A stretch of 64,000 bases of DNA from Brevibacillus composti (GCF_016406105.1 NZ_CP066308.1:631501-695500), one strand, 5' to 3'; counted from the first letter of the stretch, positions 44,677 through 53,512 are shown. Notes: a model not told the origin generated them from the letters alone. Numbers and translations: made by a program.

Positions 44677-44928
44677 TCATTCCGATTCTTCGCCTAACAA
44701 TTCCCGGACGGAAACATCCAGCGCTTTGGCAATCGCAACGACTTCGTAGTCTTGGACAAGCCGATACTGCCCTTCCAGACGCGAAAGACTGGTAGGACTG
44801 ATGTCGAGACCAGCCGTTTGCAGTCTGGCGAGAAACTCCTTTTGTTTCATCCCCTTTGCCTTGCGGATGGCAACGACTCTCACGCCGATTATATTTTTGT
44901 CGCCTGGCGGTTCTTTTCGATGTTTCAT
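44677..44928 (-). CDS. XRE-family transcription regulator
   Basis: An 83-residue single-domain Cro/cI-like repressor read against the operon. The HTH is in MKQKEFLARLQTAGLDISP with the recognition helix SPTSLSRLEGQYR. ATG 44928 has GAGGTG upstream; a GTG at 44943 is an alternative. It sits next to a perfect palindrome at 44978-45002, the likely operator, from which it would control both itself and the genes to the right. Interrupting a transfer operon with its own repressor is typical of ICE control. Confidence 0.85.
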   Translation of the reverse strand: MKHRKEPPGDKNIIGVRVVAIRKAKGMKQKEFLARLQTAGLDISPTSLSRLEGQYRLVQDYEVVAIAKALDVSVRELLGEESE

Positions 44929-44977
44929 TTGTATGCACCTCACATTACAAGCAAAATTGTACGTGAGTGCATCATTG

Positions 44978-45002
44978 TTTTAATGCGAATATCGCATTAA
45001 AA
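44978..45002. promoter_or_regulatory. Perfect operator palindrome of the XRE repressor
   Basis: An 11-bp perfect inverted repeat (TTTTAATGCGA with TCGCATTAAAA) around ATA. A related half-site, TCGCAATAAAATG, lies about 20 bases to the right. It lies between the divergent XRE gene and the Spo0E-like gene, where a repressor would block both promoters. Confidence 0.7.
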
Positions 45003-45097
45003 TGAAATAAACCGATTTTCGCAATAAAATGTAGAGATACTCTATCATTTAGACAGCCAGGAACGCCGATCTAATGAAGACGCTGGGAGGCCGACCG

Positions 45098-45283
45098 ATG
45101 ACACGTTTGCTTGGTCAATTGGAGGAGGAAAGAAGGAAGTTGAACGAACTCGGGAAAAAATCTCTTGATCAGGGAATTCCTCTGTTCGAGAATGAGGCGG
45201 TTCAGGCTCAAAGCCGGAAGGTGGACGAATGGATCGTCCAGTGGCTTCAAAGGAAGTCCGGACGAGAGCATCAGCTGCGCTAG
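45098..45283 (+). CDS. Spo0E-like aspartyl-phosphate phosphatase
   Basis: 61 residues from ATG 45098 with GGGAGG eight bases upstream. The plan is a helical hairpin: LEEERRKLNELGKKSLDQGI, then a second helix with QSRKVDEWIVQW in the place of the Spo0E S-Q-x-L-D motif (here S-R-K-V-D). Spo0E proteins strip phosphate from Spo0A-P and so delay sporulation. An ICE could use one to gain time for transfer. The match is short, so the call is tentative. Confidence 0.6.
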   Translation: MTRLLGQLEEERRKLNELGKKSLDQGIPLFENEAVQAQSRKVDEWIVQWLQRKSGREHQLR

Positions 45284-45306
45284 ATCGCATTCGCACAAGG
45301 AGGGGG

Positions 45307-45669
45307 ATGTCAATGGAGTTTCCGTTATGGTTTCAAAATGCGATCCAGCGGCGGCTGGACCACGTTTCAGCTCGGATCGAACGCCATCCCGAGTTGCGCA
45401 GATGTCGCGATGAAGAGGGATCGGCTTTTCAAGCGATGTTTTCCGGCGTGGAGATGACGCAGTTGCCGGCGTTTATGGAATGGGAGGACAAACAACATTT
45501 CACAAGGGCATTAGAGAATGAACGCTTGTATTTACAGGGGATGAGAGACGGCGCTCAGCTTGTATTTGCGCTTTTGGCCGATCCCCTTCCATCCGGCGAT
45601 GAGTTGTTGGCAAGATCGAAAAAGACAGAGCCAACAACGGTTAAATCGGAGGATGGGGCCGAGCTGTAG
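45307..45669 (+). CDS. DUF6809-like small protein
   Basis: 120 residues with AAGGAGGGGG immediately upstream; ATG 45307 or 45313 may be used. It is helical and acidic: WEDKQHFTRALENERLYLQG and MRDGAQLVFALLADP. The late helix is like DUF6809 proteins of Firmicutes elements, which lack a known role. It is between the Spo0E-like gene and PrgI, in the same operon. Confidence 0.5.
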   Translation: MSMEFPLWFQNAIQRRLDHVSARIERHPELRRCRDEEGSAFQAMFSGVEMTQLPAFMEWEDKQHFTRALENERLYLQGMRDGAQLVFALLADPLPSGDELLARSKKTEPTTVKSEDGAEL

Positions 45670-45703
45670 ACCATAGCGAGCATCGTTAATGGGAGGACTT
45701 CAA

Positions 45704-46069
45704 ATGGAAGTGAAAATCAACCGGGAAATCCGGGATTATACGGAAAGCTTATTCTTTGGACTGTCCTTGCGGCAGTTCTTTTTTTCTGTGCTGGCTGTCG
45801 GCGTGGCGATCGTCCTTTATTTTGGACTGCGCGGACGCTTTGGTTTGGAAACGCTCAGTTGGATGTGCATTATGGGGGCCGCGCCTTGCGCAGCCTTGGG
45901 TTTCATCAACTATCACGGCATGACGGCCGAGCAGTTGCTTTGGGCGTATGTGAAGTCGGAATTTCTGCTGCCAAGGCGATTCGTCTTCTATTCGACCAAT
46001 ATTTATGTTGAAGCGCTGAAAAAGAGCATGCAGTATCATGAGCAGGAAAGGATGAAGCGCCGTGATTAA
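45704..46069 (+). CDS. PrgI-family membrane protein
   Basis: A 121-residue protein starting MEVKINREIRDYTESLFFG, with two membrane helices (about 25-47 and 52-74), then a basic C-terminus. PrgI is the VirB3-like partner of VirB4 in Gram-positive conjugation and sits next to it almost without exception. ATG 45704 has GGGAGG nine bases upstream. The stop overlaps the VirB4 start by 8 bases. Confidence 0.9.
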   Translation: MEVKINREIRDYTESLFFGLSLRQFFFSVLAVGVAIVLYFGLRGRFGLETLSWMCIMGAAPCAALGFINYHGMTAEQLLWAYVKSEFLLPRRFVFYSTNIYVEALKKSMQYHEQERMKRRD

Positions 46070-48389
46070 AACGCTCAGACGCATCATCAAGCAGGACAAG
46101 GAACGATTTGTTATCCCGAAAGGCGTTCAGCAAGTCATCCCGATTCGCGCCCTTTGGCCGGACGGGATTTTTTTTGTCGGCAACAAGTTCTCCAAATCGT
46201 ATCGGTTCGAGGACATCAACTACGCCGTAGCGTCCAGGGAAGACAAGGAAGCGATGTTTTTGTCTTATTCCGAGCTGCTCAATTCCCTTGACAGCGGAGC
46301 GACCACGAAGATCACGATCCATAACCGGCGTATGAATCGGACCGATTTTGAAAGCTCGATTCTGATTCCGCTTCGGCAAGACCATCTTGATGTGTACCGG
46401 CAAGAGTACAACGAGATGTTGCTCGCAAAGGCCATCGGCGCGAACGGAACGATTCAGGAAAAGTACGTTACCATTTCTGTCGCCAAGAAAAATGTGGAGG
46501 AAGCCCGCCAATACTTCGCGAGGGTCGGAACCGAATTGATGTCGCATTTTTCCCGTCTCGGTTCCAAATGTATCGAACTGGATGCAACCGACCGTCTGCG
46601 CATTTTCCATGATTTCTTTCGGATTGGCGAGGAAGCGGATTTTCGTTTCCATCTGTCCGAAACAATGCGCAAGGGGCATGATTTCAAGGATTACATTTGC
46701 CCGGATACGTTCGAGTTTGAAAAAGATCATTTTCGGATGGGCCACTTTTTTGGCCGCGTCATCTTTCTGCGGGAATACGCCAGCTATATTAAGGACAGCA
46801 TGGTGTCCGAGCTTTGCGACCTGAACCGGAATTTGCTGCTGTCGCTGGATATCATCCCGATTCCGACCGACGAGGCCGTTCGTGAGGTGGAGAGCCGTTT
46901 GCTCGGCGTGGAGACAAACATTACCAACTGGCAGCGGCGACAAAACCGGAACAACAATTTTTCTGCCGTGGTCCCTTACGATATGGAGCAGCAACGCAAG
47001 GAGAGCAAAGAATTTCTGAACGACTTGACCACCCGCGACCAGCGGATGATGTTCGGCCTGCTGACGATGGTCCATATCGCGGACAGCAAGGAGCAGCTCG
47101 ACAGCGATACGGAGGCGCTGCTCACAACCGCCCGCAAGCATTTGTGCCAGTTTTCCACGCTTACCTACCAGCAAATGGACGGTCTGAATACGGTGCTCCC
47201 CTACGGCTTGCGGAAGGTTCACGCTTTGCGGACGTTAACGACGGAAAGCACGGCTGTCTTTATTCCGTTTCGGGCGCAGGAAATCGTGCATCCGGGCGGC
47301 ATTTACTACGGACAAAATGTGATCAGCAAAAACATGATTATTGCCAACCGCAAGCAACTGTTGAACGGAAACAGCTTTATCCTCGGCGTATCCGGTTCCG
47401 GCAAAAGCTTTACCGCGAAACGGGAAATCGTCAACCAGATGCTGGCCAGCGACGACGATATTATTTTGATCGACCCGGAACGGGAATACTCCGCACTGGT
47501 GAACGCATTGGGCGGCGAGACGATTCATATATCCGCCACTTCGCCCAACCATATCAATGCGATGGATATGAATCGTCAATATGGCGATGGAGCCAATCCG
47601 ATCATTCTCAAATCGGAATTCGTCCTCTCGTTATGCGAGCAGTTGATTGGCGAATATCAACTGGGAGCGAAGGAAAAGTCGCTCATTGACCGCTGCACCG
47701 CCAGCGTGTACAGGAAGTATTTGCAGAGCAACTATAAGGGGCAGCCGCCGACGCTTCAGGACTTTCGCGCGGAGCTGCTCAAGCAATCGGAGCCGGAAGC
47801 GCAGGACATCGCGCTTGCGATTGAACTTTTTACTTCTGGCAGTTTGAATACGTTCGCCAAGCCGACCAATGTCAATGTCCATAACCGGCTCATCTGCTAC
47901 GACATTCTCGACTTGGGCAAACAGCTCCTCCCGATTGGCATGCTTGTTGTTTTGGACAGCATCCTGAATCGGATTACACAAAATCGGGTTAAAGGCAAAA
48001 ATACGTTTATCATTATTGACGAAATCTATCTTTTGTTTCAGCATGAATACAGCGCCAACTTTCTGTTCACGCTTTGGAAGCGCGTCCGAAAGTATGGCGC
48101 TTTTTGTACGGGAATTACGCAAAACGTGGATGATTTGCTGCAAAGCCATACGGCCCGGACTATGCTGGCGAACAGCGAATTTATCGTCATGCTGAATCAG
48201 GCCAGCACCGATCGGATGGAGCTTGCCGGGCTTCTCAATATTTCGGACCTGCAACTCTCCTATATTACCAATGTTGACGCCGGGAATGGATTGATGAAGG
48301 TAGGCAGTTCCCTTGTGCCGTTTACCGACAAGTTCCCGCGGAACACGAAACTGTATCGCCTGATGACGACGAAGCCTGGGGATCATTAA
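46062..48389 (+). CDS. VirB4-like conjugation ATPase
   Basis: A 775-residue ATPase that drives the type IV channel. The N-terminal half is the membrane-docking domain; the ATPase half holds Walker A LGVSGSGKSFTAKRE near 445, ILIDPEREYS near 470 and Walker B FIIIDEIYLLFQ near 648. The final third has the VirB4-typical GITQNVDDLLQS and NSEFIVMLNQ. The start is GTG 46062. A strong terminator follows at once, so the transfer operon ends here and the usual wall hydrolase gene after VirB4 is absent. Confidence 0.94.
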   Translation: MIKTLRRIIKQDKERFVIPKGVQQVIPIRALWPDGIFFVGNKFSKSYRFEDINYAVASREDKEAMFLSYSELLNSLDSGATTKITIHNRRMNRTDFESSILIPLRQDHLDVYRQEYNEMLLAKAIGANGTIQEKYVTISVAKKNVEEARQYFARVGTELMSHFSRLGSKCIELDATDRLRIFHDFFRIGEEADFRFHLSETMRKGHDFKDYICPDTFEFEKDHFRMGHFFGRVIFLREYASYIKDSMVSELCDLNRNLLLSLDIIPIPTDEAVREVESRLLGVETNITNWQRRQNRNNNFSAVVPYDMEQQRKESKEFLNDLTTRDQRMMFGLLTMVHIADSKEQLDSDTEALLTTARKHLCQFSTLTYQQMDGLNTVLPYGLRKVHALRTLTTESTAVFIPFRAQEIVHPGGIYYGQNVISKNMIIANRKQLLNGNSFILGVSGSGKSFTAKREIVNQMLASDDDIILIDPEREYSALVNALGGETIHISATSPNHINAMDMNRQYGDGANPIILKSEFVLSLCEQLIGEYQLGAKEKSLIDRCTASVYRKYLQSNYKGQPPTLQDFRAELLKQSEPEAQDIALAIELFTSGSLNTFAKPTNVNVHNRLICYDILDLGKQLLPIGMLVVLDSILNRITQNRVKGKNTFIIIDEIYLLFQHEYSANFLFTLWKRVRKYGAFCTGITQNVDDLLQSHTARTMLANSEFIVMLNQASTDRMELAGLLNISDLQLSYITNVDAGNGLMKVGSSLVPFTDKFPRNTKLYRLMTTKPGDH

Positions 48390-48398
48390 CAAACAACA

Positions 48399-48440
48399 GT
48401 AAGCGATTGGTCTTAACCGAGAACAATCGCTTACTTTTTT
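48399..48440. terminator. Strong terminator at the end of the transfer operon
   Basis: A perfect 11-bp stem (GTAAGCGATTG with CAATCGCTTAC) and a 14-nt loop followed by six T residues. It separates the virB4 operon from the lysC operon, which is read towards it. Confidence 0.9.
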
Positions 48441-48590
48441 AAATTGTTTTTCATTTTCCGGTTTAAACACTCTTGTAAAACTCACTGCCAATGGTGCTAC
48501 TCTTTCTAAGTGGTTTAGGTTTTCGAATGTACCGCTAATTTCTAGTGTTAATTGAACTAAGATACAGCGTGTTTTTCCGTTGAGTAACAT

Positions 48591-49847
48591 TCATTCATTA
48601 CTTACGTCCGTTACAAAGACATATTCGTGCTCGTCGAGTCCAAACACGGTATGCAGGGATCGAATAACTTCATGGAGCCTTCTCCCTTCGATTACGCACG
48701 AAATTTTAATTTCAGACGTGCTGACCGTGTAAATGCTAACGCCGGTTTCGGCAATGGTATGAAACATCGTCGCTGCAAGACCAGGGGAACTGACATTTCC
48801 CGCCCCGACGATAGATACTTTCACCAAATCGGAGTGGGTTTCCAAGTTTTTGAAACCAACATCTGCCTGGATGTGATAAAGCACACTTTTTGCCTTCTCC
48901 AGATCGGCGAGGCTAACGGTAAAGGACAGGTCAGCCTTGCCATTCCTTATTCCGCCTTGAACGATAAGATCGACATCAATGTCGTCATTCGCAAGCGAAT
49001 TAAAAACCGCAGCGAGTCGGCTTGGGTTTGTAGGCATATCCAATAAGCTTACATGCGCAATAGGCTTGTCGAACGCGATGCCACGAACCACGATTCCTTG
49101 TTCCATATCCGTTTCCTCCTTTACTTGCGTACCTTCATGGTTCGTAAAGCTGGATCGAACGACCAACTTCACTTTATTTTGTTTGGCACATTCCACCGCA
49201 CGGGGGTGAAGAACCGCCGCTCCGAGATGAGCCATTTCCAACATTTCGTCGTAAGAGATTTCCTTCAGTTTTCTGGCCTGCTTGACGATGCGCGGATCGG
49301 TTGAATAAACACCGTCCACATCCGTGTATATTTCGCACAAATCTGCCCGGATCGCTGCTGCAAGCGCGACAGCCGTCGTGTCGGAGCCCCCGCGTCCAAG
49401 CGTCGTAATCTCGCCATTCTCTGTCACTCCTTGGAAACCGGCTATAATGACAATGCGCCCCTGATATAGCGCATTCATTATTCGATCTGCCTGAATGTCG
49501 ATAATCCGTGCCTTCCCGTGGTTGGCTTCTGTACGAATGCCGGCTTGCCAGCCGGTTAAAGAGACCGCTTGTTCGCCCAGGGCGTGCAGCGCCATCGACA
49601 ACAGGGCAACCGAAACTTGTTCTCCTGTACTGAGCAGCATGTCCATTTCACGCGCTGAAGGGGTTGCCTCCGCGATTTCTTTGGACAACTCGATCAAATC
49701 GTCCGTCGTATCTCCCATTGCGGAGACCACCACGACGCACTGATGGCCTTCCTGCCTTCGGTCCGCTATCCGACGCGCAACGCGCTTTATCCGTTTGGCG
49801 TCGCCTACGGAACTGCCGCCATATTTCATCACCAATAATGACAACAT
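48591..49847 (-). CDS. lysC: Aspartokinase
   Basis: A 418-residue aspartate kinase that phosphorylates aspartate at the head of the lysine, threonine, methionine and diaminopimelate pathway. The kinase domain starts VMKYGGSSVGDAKRI; FQGVTENGEITTLGRGGSDT binds ATP and aspartate. Two ACT domains follow (about 265-340 and 345-415). Its size suits the Bacillus LysC type, which can also make a short beta subunit from an internal start. GGGAGAG lies before ATG 49847. It is the last gene of a three-gene minus-strand operon led by a c-di-AMP riboswitch. Confidence 0.95.
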   Translation of the reverse strand: MLSLLVMKYGGSSVGDAKRIKRVARRIADRRQEGHQCVVVVSAMGDTTDDLIELSKEIAEATPSAREMDMLLSTGEQVSVALLSMALHALGEQAVSLTGWQAGIRTEANHGKARIIDIQADRIMNALYQGRIVIIAGFQGVTENGEITTLGRGGSDTTAVALAAAIRADLCEIYTDVDGVYSTDPRIVKQARKLKEISYDEMLEMAHLGAAVLHPRAVECAKQNKVKLVVRSSFTNHEGTQVKEETDMEQGIVVRGIAFDKPIAHVSLLDMPTNPSRLAAVFNSLANDDIDVDLIVQGGIRNGKADLSFTVSLADLEKAKSVLYHIQADVGFKNLETHSDLVKVSIVGAGNVSSPGLAATMFHTIAETGVSIYTVSTSEIKISCVIEGRRLHEVIRSLHTVFGLDEHEYVFVTDVSNE

Positions 49848-49925
49848 TATCTCTCCCGATTATGAATTCGAATACTGTTCCACTTAACTGACGGACAGGC
49901 CTTGGAATAAAACGTCTCTTCAAAC

Positions 49926-50279
49926 CTAATCATGCATATACTTGTGCTCGATATCGCAATCCAGATGAATCAGCTCCATTTTTTCCCCGGTGCCGATGCA
50001 AATGTCGGATTGAATGGAAGTGACGCGGCAACCGACAATTGCAGCCACTTTAGGTTTCAACAGCGCTTGCAATCGGTCGCGATCCATTTCGACTATCGTC
50101 TGATGAATGCTTCTGCCGCGTATGGTATGGACAGAGATGGAATGCTCAATTGTTGGAGTTCCTTTGGCAATGATCACGATATGGTTTTTAATGACTCTTA
50201 CTTCCACCTCCTGCGGATGTTCACCGATCATTGCAAGTAGGCCTCTTTCAGTTGATTTACAAGCTCCTGCACCATGCAT
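49926..50279 (-). CDS. DUF2294 / MpsC-like protein
   Basis: A 117-residue DUF2294-type protein (PF10057, called MpsC in some databases). The core is VRVIKNHIVIIAKGTPTIEH, HTIRGRSIHQTIVEMDRDRL and GCRVTSIQSDICI. MpsC-like proteins have been linked to cation or membrane-potential systems in Staphylococcus. That would suit a place beside potassium genes, but no transport partner is encoded next to it. The ATG has GAAAGGAG six bases before it. It follows the enolase-like gene by 20 bases and precedes lysC by 78 bases. Confidence 0.75.
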   Translation of the reverse strand: MHGAGACKSTERGLLAMIGEHPQEVEVRVIKNHIVIIAKGTPTIEHSISVHTIRGRSIHQTIVEMDRDRLQALLKPKVAAIVGCRVTSIQSDICIGTGEKMELIHLDCDIEHKYMHD

Positions 50280-50299
50280 TTCTCCTTTCCGTTACGAGA

Positions 50300-50764
50300 T
50301 CAGAATGAGACGTAAGATTCGGCATGTTCCATGATATATTGTTGTTTTATCGGAAAATCACCGTGATGTGGCAAAAGAAAAGGGGTCTCGAGAGTGGATG
50401 ACAAGTCCATCAACGCCGATTCGGCCAACTCTTTTCGAATCCTTCCCCAATTCTCTTCTTTACCCTGTAGCAATTGAAAGGCTTGGGCAATGTTAAGACC
50501 TTTCAGATTCATATATACGGATGCCCATCCGACGAGGTCGAACGGTTTTTTCGTATTAGGCAATCGGTATTCTCCCCAACCGCTAAACCCGTTGCCGGAT
50601 AGTTTCAGATATCCGCACACGCTACCTTTTTCGTTTTCGAAAAATAAACGCCGGGTCAACTCTTGATCGAAGCGAAATACTTCGATGGAACGGATTCTCT
50701 CCTCATACCGAAAACCGGGCGATTCAAGACCCGGCAGTGGATCCGCTTCTTGCACGTGTAACAT
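50300..50764 (-). CDS. Short enolase-superfamily N-terminal-like protein
   Basis: 154 residues from ATG 50764 with GGGAGAG ten bases upstream. The open frame extends to 50863, but that part crosses the riboswitch terminator and cannot be the start. The strand pattern IRSIEVFRFDQELTRR followed by GYLKLSGNGFSGWGEYRLP matches the capping domain of muconate-lactonising/mandelate-racemase enzymes. The catalytic barrel is absent, so it is not a complete enzyme. It is first in the lysC operon and so under direct control of the c-di-AMP riboswitch. Its function is unknown. Confidence 0.6.
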   Translation of the reverse strand: MLHVQEADPLPGLESPGFRYEERIRSIEVFRFDQELTRRLFFENEKGSVCGYLKLSGNGFSGWGEYRLPNTKKPFDLVGWASVYMNLKGLNIAQAFQLLQGKEENWGRIRKELAESALMDLSSTLETPFLLPHHGDFPIKQQYIMEHAESYVSF

Positions 50765-50801
50765 GCTTGCCACTCTCCCTAAATGTTTTTTTGGGTACGA
50801 C

Positions 50802-50838
50802 AAAAAGCCCGAAGAGCAGAGAAACGAAGCTCTCGGGC
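50802..50838 (-). terminator. Terminator of the c-di-AMP riboswitch (lysC operon)
   Basis: A stem of GCCCGAGAGC with GCTCTTCGGGC (one bulged base) followed by TTTTTG on the minus strand. It lies between the aptamer and the first gene, the usual place of a riboswitch expression platform. Confidence 0.85.
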
Positions 50839-50880
50839 AGTCTGTTGTCAGTCCATCAGACAAACGCAGCTCGGATACGG

Positions 50881-51017
50881 TTCTCTCTCAATGCGCTTAC
50901 GAGGTTAGCTGTCGGGTTAGGGCTTGAGAGTACCCTTTCCAAGTGCCAAGCAGACAAGGAATTCACCCCGTGAAACCATTTAATGGCTTCTGTTGGTTCC
51001 CCCGTTTCCCCTTAGGG
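50881..51017 (-). ncRNA. ydaO-type c-di-AMP riboswitch, lysC operon
   Basis: On the minus strand the aptamer carries the ydaO/yuaA consensus blocks GGGGGAACCAAC, GGGGTGAATTCC, and the 3-prime signature GACAGCTAACCTCGTAAGCG. Binding of c-di-AMP favours the terminator at 50802 and shuts off the operon. It controls an enolase-like fragment, DUF2294 and aspartokinase. A c-di-AMP switch is not usual for aspartokinase, whose Firmicutes leaders normally sense lysine. Confidence 0.9.
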
Positions 51018-51243
51018 AATTCAGCGATTCAAATGAATTTGAAGTTGTTGATAGAGATCATACGCTTTTTGCAAGACAATGTAAAAGCCGAATCCAACGC
51101 CTATTTTTGATTTTTAGCCTTTTCTCGTGCGCGAAAACGGATGCATCGGACAAAAACTTACGGAGACGGCAATATTTCTACACGAAGGTCCCGTTCTTAC
51201 GTTTTTGAACGGAGGATGGACGTAGCCGAGGTAAGCGACTCTG
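51018..51243. other. Region between kdpE and the lysC riboswitch
   Basis: This contains the promoter region for the minus-strand riboswitch transcript and the end of the kdpE transcript. I see no gene in it. Confidence 0.5.
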
Positions 51244-51945
51244 TTACTCCCTGGACAGGAAGCGATAGCCGATCCCCGGCTCCGTCAGAATGAACTTGGG
51301 CCGAGTCGAGTCTTCCTCGAGTTTTTTGCGTAGATGTCCGATGTACACCCGCAAATAATGGCTGTCGGTCTCATTGTGGTGGCTGCCCCATACTTGTTGG
51401 AGCAGCTGACGCTGCGTGACTACTTTCCCGGCGTTGGAGGCGAGAATTTTCAACAGATCGTATTCTGTTGGGGTCAACTTGATCCGTTCTCCCTTCAACT
51501 CCACGCTTCGCTGTGCCAGGTCGATGGTCAGCTCGCCGATCTGGAGGATGGGCTCATTCGACGATTTGGCTACGTGCCGCAGCGCAACACGCATTCGAGC
51601 GACGAGCTCTCCCATCCCGAACGGCTTGGTTACATAATCATCGGCGCCGCTGTCGAGCGCGACGATTTTATCTTCCTCCCTGTCTTTTGCCGTCAGCACA
51701 ATGATCGGCGAATTTGACCATTCCCGGATGCGGCCGAGCACTTCCATGCCGGATATGCCCGGCAACCCGAGATCAAGTATGATCAAGTCCGGCAACATCA
51801 AGGATGCCTGTTGGAGGCCCTCCTCTCCTGTCGAGGCTTCGTAGATGGCATATTGATGGGCTTGCAGGGTTACCTTCAGAAGCTTTCGAATTTGGGGTTC
51901 ATCATCGATGATCAAAATGCGAGCCCCATGTTCATTCATGGTCAT
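51244..51945 (-). CDS. kdpE: KdpE response regulator
   Basis: About 233 residues. The receiver domain has the acidic pair DDEP, the phosphorylated Asp in LIILDLGLPG and the switch residues in VLTAKDREEDKI. An OmpR-type winged HTH follows (about 130-230), with LTPTEYDLLKILASNAGKVV and HYLRVYIGHLRKKLE. It would activate kdpFABC when K+ is low. It overlaps the kdpD end by 14 bases and is translated from the same mRNA. Confidence 0.95.
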   Translation of the reverse strand: MTMNEHGARILIIDDEPQIRKLLKVTLQAHQYAIYEASTGEEGLQQASLMLPDLIILDLGLPGISGMEVLGRIREWSNSPIIVLTAKDREEDKIVALDSGADDYVTKPFGMGELVARMRVALRHVAKSSNEPILQIGELTIDLAQRSVELKGERIKLTPTEYDLLKILASNAGKVVTQRQLLQQVWGSHHNETDSHYLRVYIGHLRKKLEEDSTRPKFILTEPGIGYRFLSRE

Positions 51946-53512
51946 GATTCGTGGTTCCCCTTTCTTCAGCTGCTGCAAGCAAGTCGTCTTGCTTGTTTAA
52001 GGGAAGGGTTATCGTTACAATGGTCCCTCGCGGTTCCTTCGGCTGCGCCGATATCGTTCCTTCATGAAGCTCGACGATTCCTTTGCATATGGCAAGTCCC
52101 AATCCCGTACCGGTTATTTGCTTCGCAGCGGTTGAACGGTAAAACTTTTCGAATATCCGATCGTATTCGTCCTCGTTCAGTCCAATCCCCGTATCGGAGA
52201 CCGAGATGACAACGCCTGCTTCCCCGGTTTTCACTGACAGGACGATTTCACTATAATCCGGACTGTATTTGATCGCATTGCTCACGACATTGACCAACAT
52301 TTGCTCTAGCAATACTTCGTCACCCAGGACCATAATGGGCCCGTCATCCGGCAACTCGGTGCGCAGCTTTCGATGTTGTTGAAAGTCTTTGACCTGAGAT
52401 AACGTGACGCCGATCAAGTCCTCCACATCGCACCAGTTTTTCCTGAGGCGCAGCATCCCGCTCTCCAGCTGCACCATGCTGAGCAGATTCGTCACTAGGC
52501 GATTCATACGAAGGGCGTCGTCACGAATCGTGACAAGAAGCTCCATTCGATCCTCTGCAGAGAAAATATGCCCGCCCTCGATCAGACCGGTTGCCGAGCC
52601 GATGATGGTTGCCAAAGGGGTGCGTAGTTCATGGGAGACCGAATCCAAAATTGCAGTACGAAGGCGTTCCGACTCTGCTGTTAGATGAGCAATTCGGGCT
52701 TCCTCCGCCAGCCTGAGGCGAGCGATTGCGCTGGCCGCCAAGCCTCCGAGAGCCTCGAAGAGCCGCTTTTGCTCGGTTGTGATCCCGGTTCGCGCTTCAT
52801 TCGGATAGAGCGCGATGATACCATATGTGCGGTCTTCGGTCCGAAGCGGAATAAAATAACCCGGAGATTCGTTCAAACGCGAAATTTCCATTCCGGCCGT
52901 CTCGACGTGCTCAAACACTCGCTTTGCGATAGACATTTCCGTATTCTCTTGCCTGCAGTCAGGAAGATCGGCAGACTCATGGGCAAGTTTCAGGGTATTC
53001 TGGTCATCCGCCAAATAGATCGCGATTTCTGTGTCAAGGGTCTGCGAAACTTGTCGGGAAAAATTGTCCAGCATGGAATGGATGTCCGCGATCGCGCTCA
53101 TCTGCTTGCTAAGCGCGTACAACGCAGCTGTGTGAGCTTCCCTTTGCTTGGAAAAGAGGACCTGCTGCTTCAGCTTGGCCGCTAGGCTGGCCGTTAATGC
53201 TGCCACCGCCAAATAGACGCCAAATGAAACCAGATAGCGCAAGTCTGATACGGTAAAGCTCAGTACAGGAGGCACGAAGAAGAAATCAAAGGCTAAGACA
53301 CCCAGGATCGCCGCGTAGAAAGCAGGACGCAGTCCCCCGAAGACGGCATTGAAAAGAACCGGGAGTAAATAGATAAGAGCAATATTGACCAAGTCAAAAG
53401 CAAGACCAAACGGTTTTAATACCATGGTCATGAGAGCGATCAGCAAAGTCGTGCTTACGTACGATCGCAACGAAATCCATACCGCATTCCATTTATGCAT
53501 AGCAAAACACAT
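51932..53512 (-). CDS. kdpD: KdpD histidine kinase lacking its N-terminal sensor
   Basis: 526 residues against about 890 in classical KdpD. The usual N-terminal KdpD and USP domains are missing. Four membrane helices (DUF4118, about 10-105) come first, then a GAF domain (about 145-270), the His box SVSHELRTPLATI near residue 288, and an ATPase with NAIKYSP, DTGIGL and GTGLGLAICKG. It controls KdpE. The missing half is encoded as a separate double-domain protein at 59468-61804, so KdpD is split across the operon. Confidence 0.93.
   Translation of the reverse strand: MCFAMHKWNAVWISLRSYVSTTLLIALMTMVLKPFGLAFDLVNIALIYLLPVLFNAVFGGLRPAFYAAILGVLAFDFFFVPPVLSFTVSDLRYLVSFGVYLAVAALTASLAAKLKQQVLFSKQREAHTAALYALSKQMSAIADIHSMLDNFSRQVSQTLDTEIAIYLADDQNTLKLAHESADLPDCRQENTEMSIAKRVFEHVETAGMEISRLNESPGYFIPLRTEDRTYGIIALYPNEARTGITTEQKRLFEALGGLAASAIARLRLAEEARIAHLTAESERLRTAILDSVSHELRTPLATIIGSATGLIEGGHIFSAEDRMELLVTIRDDALRMNRLVTNLLSMVQLESGMLRLRKNWCDVEDLIGVTLSQVKDFQQHRKLRTELPDDGPIMVLGDEVLLEQMLVNVVSNAIKYSPDYSEIVLSVKTGEAGVVISVSDTGIGLNEDEYDRIFEKFYRSTAAKQITGTGLGLAICKGIVELHEGTISAQPKEPRGTIVTITLPLNKQDDLLAAAEERGTTNHDHE

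Noticed and set aside
45906-47222. Open frame of 438 codons on the minus strand
   Set aside because: Antisense to prgI and virB4, both firmly identified.
47631-48590. Minus-strand frame crossing the virB4 end and its terminator
   Set aside because: It spans the strong hairpin at 48399-48440 and is mostly antisense to virB4.
50765-50863. N-terminal extension of the enolase-like gene
   Set aside because: It lies across the riboswitch terminator; ATG 50764 has the ribosome site.
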